Source of the DNA: Endomychus coccineus
Lineage: Eukaryota; Arthropoda; Insecta; Coleoptera; Endomychidae
Direction: 5' to 3'
Assembly (NCBI GenBank): GCA_958510875.1
Contig: OY294067.1
Coordinates: 201,145,982-201,209,981, forward strand
Length of the DNA stretch: 64,000 nucleotides
Positions 32,772 to 42,429 of the stretch are shown in pieces (positions within the stretch are counted from its first letter, which is position 1; each line of letters opens with the position of its first letter). Both the position numbers and the translations under genes were made by a program. The notes under the pieces are model-generated. The model made no database searches. It was not told where the DNA came from and saw only the letters and a program-made list of their open reading frames with translations.

Positions 32772-33739
32772 GTGTTAATGCCGTCACGGCCGGAAGCAGC
32801 AAAGTTTTTGGTACCGACAAGAGCTTGACGGACCTCATCCTCGCTGACTGCCTGGCACACTTCTGTTTGCGGAAGTTGACGTTCAACGCAAAACATTTGG
32901 AATTGTGCTAGGGCTGGAGTGTCTAGGTGAGTTGGACGCGATGATTCATACACTCCTTTCCAGAACTGCTCAACCTCCTCCACAGTCGGTGGAGCAGCAA
33001 TTGAGGGCGGTGGAGATTCAAAAGGCCGAGACTGGCTATCGCGGAACAAGCAATTCTCCTTGATGCGTCTAACCCGTTTGGCCAGATTTCTCCTCACCAT
33101 GCCCAGGACTCGAATCCTATCCGCACAATGTTGCTTGATGGTCTGCAACACTGTACGTTTCAGTGTGTGATGGTGTCGGCGCAGTTTGGCGGCTATACGC
33201 CTGATTTTTGACGTGAAAGCCCTGCCGCTAGAGATGGAATTCAGCACACACTGGATCCGAGACGCTTGCTGCCTCGCCGAATGAATTTTGGCCTCGACTT
33301 TGTGTAGGCGCCGTTCGGTTTTCTCGATCTGGTCGTGCGGTCTCTCACTCCGCACCTCCGTAACGAGTCGCTTTGCGGCACCATACACGGCCTCGTTGAT
33401 TCCCCAGAGGTCGGCGAATTCCGGAAGCTTGTCGTTAATCAACGTGTCCAATTCTACCAGCTCGTGTGGTCGTACGGAGACCCTGATGTTGATTCGGGTT
33501 CTCCTAGTTCTGAGATCAACTTCGGTGTTTTGGAGCAGGCTTGCTCTACCAGATCTGTTGCGACGCATCACAGGTGGTGCTGGTGCGGCTAGATCCGGTA
33601 CTGGTGGTGCAGTCTGCCGGAGATTCGTTCCTATATAGCCGGTTCTCCGCAGGTGGAATACTTGATTCCGCAAGGTTTGTGCAGAAAAGTCGCGGCATAG
33701 AGGATGCATGATGCACCGAGGTGCATGCAGCCGTGACAT
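32564..33739 (-). pseudogene. R4-type LINE ORF, N-terminal region and RT start
   Basis: A 391-codon frame from the ATG at 33739. It is basic with helical stretches, then PPTVEEVEQFWKGVYES, and AVSEDEVRQALVGTKNFAAS then GRDGINTWWWKEFIF: the conserved segment before the RT fingers in R4/R2-type LINEs. After WKEFIFTHRRVAHGS the frame drifts; a frameshift at ~32750 passes the RT to the 32771 frame. No N-terminal zinc fingers are seen, so the true start could lie upstream in lost sequence. Confidence 0.75.
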
Positions 33740-33789
33740 ATATCTTCTGCGGGCTATACATATATCATGGAGCCGTGGAAACTGTGCGT

Positions 33790-34862
33790 ACCGCAGGAAG
33801 AAAGGACAAGGGCGCTACGACGAAAGCGTAGCAGGACATCTGGGGGTCAGCAAAACAACTACCCGAGCAGCTCAAAAATACTATTGGCCAGGGATGTTCA
33901 GGATCATCTCAGAATATGTGGAGAACTGCGAACGATGTGCTAGATATAAAGTATCCCAACAAGCACCCTCAGGCCTGATGCAGCCGTCCAAATTTACCCA
34001 ACCCTGGGACAGTGTTTGTATCGATTTAGCTGGACCGTTGCCACGTTCTGAACACAGGAATATCTATTTGTTAGTATTCCAGGACCGAATGACAAAGTGG
34101 GTAGAATGCCAAGCCATACGTACCGCCAACACAGAAACCGTAGTACGCATATTCCGAGAAAGGGTGTTAATGAGATTTGGATGTCCGAAAATTGTCGTCA
34201 CAGATAATGGTATCCAGTATACATCCAGAAATTTCACAAAATTGCTAGAATATTCCGGAATACATCACCGCCTAACCCCGCCGTACCACCCTCAAGCCAA
34301 TCCAGTAGAGAGAGTTAATAGCGTACTCAAAACAATGGTAGCAAAATCCTGCGGAACCGACCACCGAACCTGGGACGAGAGAATACCAGACTTGATGTTC
34401 GCAATAAACACGGCGAAACATGATTCCACTAAGTTCACTCCCGCATTCCTGAACTATGGGAGAGAGTTGGAAGCACCGGGAACTTTAATCCGTCAAGTAA
34501 ATAATCCAGATCGGCAAGTTGAAGAAAATTTCAATCCAGAGGACCACCAGCAACACTTGTCCCAATTGCAAGAGGTCCTACAACTAGTAAAACTGCATTT
34601 AAACAGGTCCTTTGATCAACAAAAGAAACACTATGATCTCCGTCGACGCCCCTGGACACCCGCAGTAGGTGACTGGGTAATGAAGAAAGAACATTGGCTC
34701 TCAACTAAAGCTCAGGGATTCGCGGCCAAGCTTGCCCTAGAATTCTCAGGACCTCACCAGGTGCAGAAAATCGAGTCACCAGTGGTCATGGTGCTGGCAG
34801 GAACCAACCGAGAGAAATCACAAACCGTGCATGTGAAGGACCTAAAAGTCTCCGATAACTGA
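33790..34862 (+). CDS. gypsy integrase, open C-terminal part of Pol
   Basis: The frame is open from 33708 to 34862, but codons before ~33790 read through the LINE junction. Domains: zinc-binding region (AGHLGVSKTT to CERCARYK), catalytic core with Asp in CIDLAGPLPRS, Asp in VVTDNGIQYTS and Glu in NPVERVNSVLKTMV, then a C-terminal domain with VGDWVMKKEHWLS, LEFSGPHQVQKI and VHVKDLKVSDN. All three DDE residues and the complete end are present, so this is among the best preserved proteins here. The 5' Pol is missing. Confidence 0.88.
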
Positions 34863-35295
34863 AATTTTTTCTGTTTACAGAGCCATGAAGGATCTTCTCT
34901 GTACCCCTCCAACCCCCCGAACGCCAGGAGACGGAAGCGAGGTCGCATGGAGAATAGCCCAAAAATGCCAGGACTTATTCGGCACACCCCCCGAAGCCCG
35001 ATACTAGAACTGTACTATTCTCCCCTACCGAAGTCACCTCCCGCAACTCCAGGACGTGAGATAGAGACTCAGTTAGTGCCCCCTGTAGCCCCAGTGCCAT
35101 TTGAGAAAGTGACACAATTGGTGCACCTCAAGCCTCTCAAGCCCTCAAAAACTATATCCAAAGCTCGAGTGAAGAAGTACCTCTGTGTTCGCGAGAAAAC
35201 CACCCATGGACCTATCTCCTTTTGGAGGGAAGACTCCCGGTGGAAGGAACAAAAAGATGAAGAAAAATAGTCCCCTAACCGAAGAAAGGGAGGTG
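34863..35295 (+). other. Post-integrase region of gypsy
   Basis: A proline-rich open segment (34947-35270, PRSPILELYYSPLPKSPP) lies after the integrase. It ends with a basic/acidic tail (DSRWKEQKDEEK). It could be a short accessory ORF or an untranslated region; no membrane segment, hence no envelope-like protein. A purine tract closes it. Confidence 0.4.
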
Positions 35296-36957
35296 TGTAA
35301 CGAAGTGCCCTCGTTCCTCAAAAATTAATTCACTCCCCTGGCTAAAAAGGAATAACATCGTCGAGCCTCAGATTTTAAGGCATCAAACTTTTGTACATCC
35401 TATGTATAAAAAGTTGAAGCTAATAGTAGATAAAGAAATTCGTATTCAAATCTCCGCCGGCTGCCAGAATCTCAGGCCTTCTCTGACGTGTTATTTCTTT
35501 CGGCACAAAAGCAGTATAAAAGGAGAACGGATTTCTCACGAAAGGGATTGCAGAATCAACCGTCTGACCGCCAAGGTGCTCCGATTCCGATATTGTTATT
35601 TCCGACCGTACAAATTAATACGACGCTGTTAATTTTCCGAGAATTTATTTTCATTTTGTTATTATAAACTTTGTCCGCGCTCCGTAGGATCCGCTCCTCT
35701 ACTTTGACCAAGTCCGAAGATAAATATTCTACAACTAACTCCAGTTTCAGCCGACATCCGTACGATTAAATAAACCTCTCGTAAACCGAATAATTTATTA
35801 TTTGCGTTGGAGAAAAGACCTGACATCCGTACGATTAAATAAACCTCTCGTAAACCGAATAATTTATTATTTGCGTTGGAGAGAAGACCTGACATCCGTA
35901 CGATTAAATGAACCTCTCGTAAACCGAATAAGTTATTATTTGCGTTGGAGAGAAGACCTGACGTATCTGCGTTGAAATAGACTTCCCGTATACCGAGTAA
36001 TTTATTATTCGTGTTGAGGAACAGACCGGACCTCCGTACGATTAAATAAACATCTCGTGATCCGAATAAGTCATTATTTGCGTTGGAAAGAAGACCTGAC
36101 ATCTCTGCGTTGAAATAGACTTCCCGTATACCGAGTAATTCATTAGCCGTGTTATGGAACAGACCGGACCTCCGTACGATCAAATAAACCTCTCGTAAAC
36201 CGAATAATCTATTATTTGCGTTGGAGAGAAGACCTGACATCCGTACGATTAAATAAACCTCTCGTAAACCGAATAATTTATTATTCACGTTGGAGAAAAG
36301 ACCTGACATCCGCACGATTAAATAAACCTCTCTTCAACCGAATGATCCATTATTTACGTTGGAGAGAAGATCTGAAATCTCTACGTTGGAACAGACTAAC
36401 CGTATATCGAGTAATTTATTATTCGTGTTGGGGAAAAGACCGGATACGTACAGAACGAATATTAGCAGCGAACTCGAAAATTCCAAAGATTCGAAATCAA
36501 CCTACCGCATGTATCAACCGCACGAGAGACACTAAATGACTATTAACGTATTTCGACTGATTTCTTACTGCGGGTCAACGTTCCAAATGTACATTACTTG
36601 GTGCCTCCGTTTTTTTCCTCTAATATCATCTGTTCGAAGTAATCAATTATATCACGCGAATAGAAATTCTGATTTAAATTCGATTCTAGAAGTTCCGATT
36701 GTTTAATTGTCATAAACTGCTACGACCCGTGCAAATACTTGATTTTATTAATTAAGATGCTTGTAATAACATTATTACCCATTTAAAGAGACTATTTGTA
36801 AACCTTTATTTCTTTTGTACATATATTTTCGAGAATTAATCACTTAATTTAATAAGCTGTATATAAATGAACATCTGTGTTTTACGGGTGAGGAATCTAT
36901 CAATTTATCTCTGTCACATTTCATTCAACGGGAAATATCACGACCCTGGACCACACA
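35296..36957 (+). repeat. Long gypsy LTR with internal 69 bp array
   Basis: Starts TGTAACGAAGTGCCCTCG after a purine tract and ends near CCACACA before a TGGTGACCCCC primer-site-like sequence, giving ~1.66 kb. A candidate promoter is GTATAAAAGGAG (~35514) or GTATAAAAAG (~35405). The start resembles the insertion at 24184. Its right end is inferred. Confidence 0.6.
35753..36442. repeat. Ten 69 bp tandem repeats
   Basis: Unit starts fall every 69 bp exactly: 35753, 35822, 35891, 35960, 36029, 36098, 36167, 36236, 36305, 36374. Units differ by substitutions only. Two subtypes exist: one with ACATCCGTACGATTAAATAA, one with a TCTGCGTTGAAATAG variant. Since 69 is a multiple of three, the minus strand stays open for 217 codons (36315-35662), giving a 23-residue repeat such as SGLLSNANNKLFGLREVYLI. 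Confidence 0.92.
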
Positions 36958-37043
36958 TTTCGGTGGTGACCCCCTTCTACTTGTCCTTATAACTAGAAAA
37001 ACTATCTTTCATCGAGAAAGGCGTTCACATAAATGTGGATTCG

Positions 37044-37145
37044 AATCCCGTCTATGGTTCAATCTTTTAATTTTATATCTCTTGAGTTACATACACGAAA
37101 TTGTGGCCAATCAGGCGAAAAAACCTTGAACCTATTCTTTTATTT
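37044..37145 (+). mobile_element. SINE fragment (same family as 10.4-10.8 kb)
   Basis: AATGTGGATTCGAATCCCGT then CTATGGTTCAATCTTTTA keeps the B box with one change, followed by TATATCTCTTGAGTTACATA and GTGGCCAATCAGGCGAAAA. About 64 bp of the body present in the 10.6 kb copy is missing. The tRNA-like 5' half is lost. Confidence 0.7.
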
Positions 37146-37317
37146 GTATTCTTCTATTTGGTTGCGTGTGAAAAAGAAATGTTTTGCTAACTATCAATTT
37201 GAAATAGATTGAATCTAGTTAAGCATGGAACGTTTCGAGATAATGCAATTCTAAATATCTGGTATTATTGTATGAATTAGTTATTCCATGATTTTCGAGA
37301 GACCGGAGTCTATTTTG

Positions 37318-37890
37318 TCATTTCCAAAATTGTTTTTTTTCAATTTGAATACATTGAAATATGAAACGTTTGTTGTCATTAGTTTCAATATTCAAAATGT
37401 TTATATTGTTGTAGTCAAATGAATGGTGATTGTCTTTTACATATTCATCAAGCGCAGTGGATGAATTTTTGGTATATTTGTGCCCGTCCAATCTTTTTTC
37501 CACGTGTTGGGAAAATTGGCCGATATATACCTTTTCGCAATCTTTACAAGGGATGGAATAAACAGCATGGGTTATCTTTTTGGTAGGTACGCTGCTTTTT
37601 AGTCTAGTAAAGAGACTTTTCTGGTTTAAATAACTCTTATGACATATATGTGGGTCATAACAATTTAATATATTACATATGTTTTCAGAAAGAACATCAA
37701 TATATGGTAGTGATATGTGATGTTTATCTTTTGATTCCTCATTATTAGTATTGATTTTACCAGATGAGTAATAGAATTTATTAATTTTGTCCTTAGTTAT
37801 GGAATTGCCATTATCAATGGGATAACCATTTTTTATTAAAGTGTCTTTCGTTTTTGTATAAGATATAGTTCCCAGTTCAGGAGAATTCAA
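37318..37890 (-). pseudogene. PLE GIY-YIG endonuclease, inactivated
   Basis: A 190-codon frame beginning in the linker (MNSPELGTISYTKTKDTLIK) and reaching VYSIPCKDCEKVYIGQFSQH, RLDGHKYTKN and FIFQCIQIEKK. The catalytic glutamate of the palindrome copies (LILESIQ) is glutamine here (FIFQCIQ), which would abolish nuclease activity. The C-terminus is shorter and ends in a frameshift at KQFWK. Confidence 0.85.
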
Positions 37891-37916
37891 TTAAATAGCT
37901 CTATCTATCAGATTTA

Positions 37917-38115
37917 TGTATATATATATATATATATATATATGGTTCGTATATATACTGATACCTAATGAAATAAAAATTCTGTTTTGACGTTTCGACA
38001 ATGTTTATTGCCTTTATCAAAATTTTGATAAAGGCAATAAACATTATCGAAACGTCAAAACAGAATTTTTATTTCATTATCAGTATATATACGAACCAAT
38101 ATACCAAGAAAACAT

Positions 38116-38190
<75 letters not shown>
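37917..38190. repeat. (TA)n-flanked palindrome of PLE 3' termini
   Basis: TGGTTCGTATATATACTGAT ... TTTGACGTTTCGACAATG and its reverse complement meet at CAAAATTTTGATAAAGG near 38025, giving ~90 bp arms (37943-38024 / 38026-38115). (TA)n runs lie at 37917-37942 and 38120-38190. The sequence equals the ends of the 7-9.7 kb palindrome arms. Confidence 0.85.
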
Positions 38191-38191
<1 letters not shown>

Positions 38192-38720
38192 TAGGTATAT
38201 TAGAAATGAAATTAGTATACCTTCCTGACTAAATAGGTTTGGTGAACCATTCCGTTAGAAATTTGTCATCATTTGATTTTCTGAATAAAGTTGTATCTAA
38301 AAAATTTATTCCACTATTATTTTCAGTATCGATTGTGAATTGTAACTTATGGTTAAGGGAATTGAAAGACCTCAAAAATTCATCACATTTGCCTTTTGGG
38401 ATGGCAGCAATACAATCATCAACATATCTCTTAAAGAAGGCTATATTATAATCACTATTTGGGCTATGATACTTGATATCGGAGAGCCCATCGCACAATC
38501 ATTCAATTGTTTATAACAATCATCTTCATATTGTAAGAAATTAGCTGTCAATGTATATTATTCATAGGTAAATTTGTGTATAGTTTCATTTCATCCCATT
38601 TATTTAGAATTATTTGTGTAGCTAATTCTAGAGGAATATTTGTATATAAAAATGTGACATCTTGTGATACCAAGATACGGTTTTCTGGTATCGTAGTTCT
38701 GTCAATGAAAATGATAAAAA
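38190..38720 (-). pseudogene. PLE reverse transcriptase palm
   Basis: Reverse-complement blocks: LVSQDVTFLYTNIPLELATQ (38690-38610), then a broken segment with YKQLNDCAMGSP (~38510), then the open frame 38498-38229: SDIKYHSPNSDYNIAFFKRY, VDDCIAAIPKGKCDEFLRSF, NNSGINFLDTTLFRK and TEWFTKPI. YVDD is the catalytic box, and C/G-AMGSP the usual PLE motif before it. Deletions interrupt the block between 38510 and 38610. Confidence 0.82.
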
Positions 38721-38734
38721 AAATTATTCCTCAT

Positions 38735-38860
38735 CATCACTAAATGTCACATCTTTATATACAAATATTCCTCTAGAATTAGCTACACAAATGATTCTAA
38801 ATAAATGAGATGAAATGAAACCATACATAAATTTACCTATGAATGTATTCAGCTATAGAA
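38735..38860 (+). pseudogene. PLE RT fragment, duplicated copy A
   Basis: Plus-strand text DVTSLYTNIPLELATQ repeats, inverted, the RT block at 38690-38610. It fuses at ~38855 to the 3' end of the minus-strand BEL/Pao element. A second copy at 39893-40015 carries the same fusion. Confidence 0.75.
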
Positions 38861-38869
38861 TATGCATGG

Positions 38870-39860
38870 TCTGTAGACCAGTCAAGTATCCTAGTGACCA
38901 TCGTCGCCAAAAACTCTGTAGATTGGCGTTTGGTGATGTAATGAGAGGCTTCCCAAATAAAAAATGAGCTGGTGTCAACAGTTGATAATCGTTTGGATCA
39001 GAGCATGGAGGTATGAGAAGTCGGGAATTCAACGTTGCCTCAAACTGAATGAGTACTGTAAAGAATTCTTAATGAGTGAATTTCACTTCCCCAACTGCCC
39101 TCAGAATGTGATATTTGATCCACTTTACACCCGATTCCAACAAACCGCCAAAATAAGGTGAATTAGAGTGTATGGAGTGCCACAGTATATTTTCATTGGT
39201 ACAATAATTCAAAATGTCTGAGTTTGGGTTTTCGAACATATCGTGTAAAAACTTCAGCTTCTTTCAAGCACCTGAAAAATTGGTGGAATTGTGTGAATAA
39301 ATTTCAGACGGTTTTCCATGTCTGGCACAAAATGGTCTCAAAGTAGCAGCAAATGATTCTAATGTCAATGATGGAACTGAATCAAGATGAATTGACTTTG
39401 TGGCAGAACATATGAATAGACTCATGTAGCCATTATAGAGTTTACATCCGCGGCCTTTCCTGTCTTTGCGCAGAAATGGCCCTGCATAATTCACGCCGGT
39501 TATGGAGAAGGGAGTTGTCATTGTTACATGAGATTAGGTAAGTTCGATATTACATTGAACAGTGGTTTGGGTTTGAATCTGTAACACGTTACACAGTTTC
39601 TTGTTACTCTTTTGACTGAATTCATAGCTGACGTCGACCAATACGTTTGTCGTACAGCAGATAGTAACAATTGTGGTCCAGCATGTAATAATCGGGAATG
39701 TTCATGTTCAAACATTGATCGCATTGAGTTAAGTTTTCCATCGAACAGCAAAATATGTTTAGTTCCAAATTGCAACTTGCAATGCTTCAACCGTCCTCCT
39801 TCTCTCAAGTGATCGTCAGATTCAAGGGAAGGGGGTAGTCCCAATAATTTATGTTTTGGG
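38870..39860 (-). pseudogene. BEL/Pao integrase, duplicate A
   Basis: Frame 39844-39524 holds the zinc-binding region (HILLFDGKLNSMRSMFEHEH, SRLLHAGPQLLLSAVRQTYW, NCVTCYRFKP). Frame 39521-39264 holds the core start (FSITGVNYAGPFLRKDRKGR, SLFICSATKSIHLDSVPSLT, ARHGKPSEIYSHN), where the second catalytic Asp of YSDNGT is His. Further on, LLTPAHFLFGKPLITSP is legible. This copy is more diverged than duplicate B. Confidence 0.82.
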
Positions 39861-39892
39861 TGTAAATCTTCTGTACTCTCAAAAAACTATTC

Positions 39893-40015
39893 CTCATTAT
39901 CACTAGATGTCACATCTTTATATACAAATATTCCTCTAGAATTAGCTACACAAATGATTCTAAATGAATGAGATGAAATGAAACTATACATAAATTTACC
40001 TATGAATGTATTCAG
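39893..40015 (+). pseudogene. PLE RT fragment, duplicated copy B
   Basis: The same plus-strand PLE block as at 38735, ~1160 bp downstream. It marks the boundary of the tandem segmental duplication. Confidence 0.75.
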
Positions 40016-40079
40016 CTATAGAATATGCATGGTCTGTGGACCAGTCAAGTATCCTAGTGACCATCGTCGCCAAAAACTC

Positions 40080-41070
40080 TGTAGATTGGCGTTTGGTGAT
40101 GTAGTGAAAGGCTTCCCAATTAGAAAATGAGCTGGTGTCTACAGTTGATAATCTTTTGGATCAGAACATGAAGGTATGAGAAGTCGGGAATTTAATGTTG
40201 CCTCAAACTGAATGAGTACTGTAAAGAATTCTTCATAAGTGAATTTCACTTCCCCAACTGCCCTCAGAATGTGATATTTGATCCCCTTCACGCCCGATTC
40301 CAACAAACCGCCAAAATAAGGTGAAATAGAGGGTATGGAAAGCCACAGTATATTTTCATTGGTACAATAATTTAAAATGTCTGAGTTTGGGTTCCCGAAC
40401 ATATCGTGTAGAACTTCAGCTTCTCTTGAGCACCTGAACATTGGTGCCATTGTCTGAATAAATTTCAGACGTTTTTCCATGTCTGGCACAAAATCGTCTC
40501 AAAGTAGCAGCGAATGATTCTAATGTCAATAATGGAACTGATTCGAGATAAATTGACTTTGTGGCAGAACATATGAATAGACTCATGTAAACATTATAGA
40601 GTTCACATCCGCGGCCTTTCCTGTCTTTGAGCAGAAATGGCCCTGCATAATTTACGCCGGTTATGGAGAAGGGAGTTGTCATTGTTACATAAGATCAGGT
40701 AAGTTTGATATTACATTGAACAGTGGTTTGGGTTTGACTCTGTAACACGTTACACAGTTTCTTGTTACTCTGTTGACGTCGACCAATACGTTTGTCGTAC
40801 AGCAGATAGTAACAATTGCGGTCCAGCATGTAATAACCGGGAATGTTCATGTCCAAACATTGATCGCATTAAGTTAGGTTTTCCATCGAACAGCAAAATA
40901 TGTTCAGTTCCAAATTGCAACTTGGAATGCTTCAACCGTCCTCCTTCTCTCAAGTGATCGTCAGAATCAAGAGAAGGGGGTAATCCCAATAATTTATGTT
41001 TTGGGTGTAAATCTTCTGTACTCCCAATAAACTTTCCTCGTGACCATAAGCTCCATTTTGAGCTAACCAT
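40080..41070 (-). pseudogene. BEL/Pao integrase, duplicate B
   Basis: Frame 41070-40765 reads GLPPSLDSDDHLREGGRLKH, HILLFDGKPNLMRSMFGHEH, SRLLHAGPQLLLSAVRQTYW. Frame 40682-40416 gives FSITGVNYAGPFLLKDRKGR, ATKSIYLESVPLLTLESFAA and EIYSDNGTN with the second Asp intact. Frame 40489-40139 gives ILWLSIPSISPYFGGLLESG, VKGIKYHILRAVGEVKFTYE, EFFTVLIQFEATLNSRLL, holding the Glu region. A ~16 bp deletion near 40775 breaks the first junction. Confidence 0.85.
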
Positions 41071-41281
41071 ACTACTTTCGTCATGCTATCAGTTGATTCG
41101 TTTGCATCTAATAATTGAAAATGTCGTTGTCCCTTTTGATTTTTCGCATTATAATAGAATCTTGAGCAATAGGCTACTATTCGACTAAGTTAATTCAAAT
41201 AAGAATATGATTCAAAAGGAAATGTACAATTTGTAGTAAAAGTTAACGCCGCAGTACTTTCCGGTTTTAATTCAGGAAGTT

Positions 41282-41760
41282 CTATATTAACGCTCGAAAA
41301 ACGTGAAATGGGCCACTCGGTTGAATTTGAAGATAACCAAGATGGTCCCTCCCACCATATTTGAGGTTTCGCTGAGACATCAGGGGAACACGGCGTGATG
41401 CTGAGTCTGTCGGGTTTTCTTCAGAACTTACAAGATTCCATGTAGCGTTTAAATTTAAGGTCTGTATTTCACTTATTCGATTTCCAGCAGAAGTTTTCAT
41501 TAGGTTTGGTTCGATTTCCATCCAACAAAGAACTATTGTGGAGTCAGACTATAAAACTGTTTTGAACTTACATGTTAGAGCATATGATACTTTTTTGACT
41601 GGATGTGCTAGCATTACCGCATTACATAGCCCCAGTTGCGGTATTGTAGTCGGTGTCAGTGGAACTACTTTCGTTTTGGCACAAAGTAGCCTTATTGTTA
41701 CTTGTTGCGTGTTATGTATATTTTCATGATACACACATGCACCATATGCATTAAGCTACG
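41282..41760 (-). pseudogene. BEL/Pao RNase H-like region
   Basis: AGNRISEIQTLNLNATWNLV, SSEENPTDSASRRV and DHLGYLQIQPSGPF match the BEL/Pao segment between RT and integrase (N-R-x-x-E-I-Q, then P-S-x-x-N-P-A-D-x-x-S-R). Upstream, KKVSYALTCKFKTVL and ATIPQLGLCNAVML are part of the same region in another frame. Confidence 0.7.
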
Positions 41761-42128
41761 CATCACAGAATCCATGTTACTGGATGACAATTGTATTTTT
41801 CCCAAGAGGATGTCTGCCAATTTGTAATTCGTTGAATACACCTAACTTATTTTTGAAGTTAATTTGAATTGGTTCATCCCAATCTGCCTTAAGAGACTGT
41901 AATTTCTGGATCAAAATATTTGCTAAAATTATTCAAGGGCTTTTGAGATCCAACCGGTCATAAATATAAGCTATCTCTGACAGTATTTGTCGCTTTGTAA
42001 TAATCACGTCATTTCGCACCTGTTCAATGTGATAGGTGGATCTTGCTCAGTGATTTATTGGATACCTAACGTGCTTGATATGTCATTTTCACCTAGCAAT
42101 AATGTGCTGACAGGGGTGCTGTAACATC

Positions 42129-42413
42129 CATCGACATATACATATGGACTGCGCGTGGCAATGATAAGCGCGGGCAGTGCCGGCGTGAGAGAGGGGAAAA
42201 CGGAGAGGACTAATACTGTCTTTATCTATCGGCTCGGGACGTAAACATACTAGCTACAGTCATGTTGCATTTCCATGGCAATGCAGCGGCCAATAGAAAC
42301 GTGATAGATAAAGTAGATAAAGACAGTATTAGTCCTCTTCGTTTTCCCCTCTCTCGCGCCGGCACTACCCGCGCTTATCATTGCCACGCGCAGTCCATAT
42401 GTATATGTCGATG
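42129..42413. mobile_element. MITE copy 1 (285 bp)
   Basis: Ends CATCGACATATACATATGGA and the reverse complement form long inverted repeats (~100 bp with CGCGTGGCAATGATAAGCGC). A perfect 8 bp duplication GTAACATC flanks it (42121-42128, 42414-42421). It is inserted in the BEL/Pao element. The core reads GGCTCGGGACGTAAACATAC. No ORF. An 8 bp duplication suggests hAT- or P-type mobilisation; the superfamily is open. Confidence 0.93.
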
Positions 42414-42429
42414 GTAACATCTCAATCGC

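Larger units (their letters stand above)
30599..33745 (-). mobile_element. R4/Dong-type LINE with restriction-like endonuclease
   Basis: A minus-strand element of ~3.1 kb with a single ORF plan: N-terminal region, RT, then a C-terminal CCHC finger and restriction-like endonuclease, the reverse of APE-type LINEs. GC content is visibly higher than the surroundings. The 3' end directly abuts (TA)n; Dong-type elements are known to insert into simple repeats. Several frameshifts exist, but long open segments suggest a fairly young copy. Confidence 0.82.
33760..36957 (+). mobile_element. Gypsy element 3' end with long LTR
   Basis: Integrase (to 34862), a short trailing region, a polypurine tract (AAAGGGAGG, 35286-35294) and an LTR starting TGTAACGAAG at 35296. 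A PBS-like TGGTGACCCCC follows the LTR at ~36964. Gag to RNase H are missing on the left, where the R4-type LINE begins; the two overlap or abut at 33708-33790. Confidence 0.8.
37270..38730 (-). mobile_element. Third Penelope-like copy, invaded by a PLE end palindrome
   Basis: Minus-strand RT palm (38720-38190) and GIY-YIG part (37890-37318) of the same family as the palindrome at 7-9.7 kb. Between them (37917-38190) lies an inverted pair of the element's own 3' hairpin flanked by (TA)n on both sides. The insertion replaces a short AT-rich stretch present in the other copies. Confidence 0.82.

Noticed and set aside
35662..36315. 217-codon minus-strand repeat protein as a confident gene.
   Set aside because: It lies in an LTR and is open because the repeat unit is a multiple of three. 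Kept as a finding, not as a CDS.
35753..36442. CRISPR-like array.
   Set aside because: Units are contiguous and diverged, without spacers; the context is eukaryotic LTR sequence.
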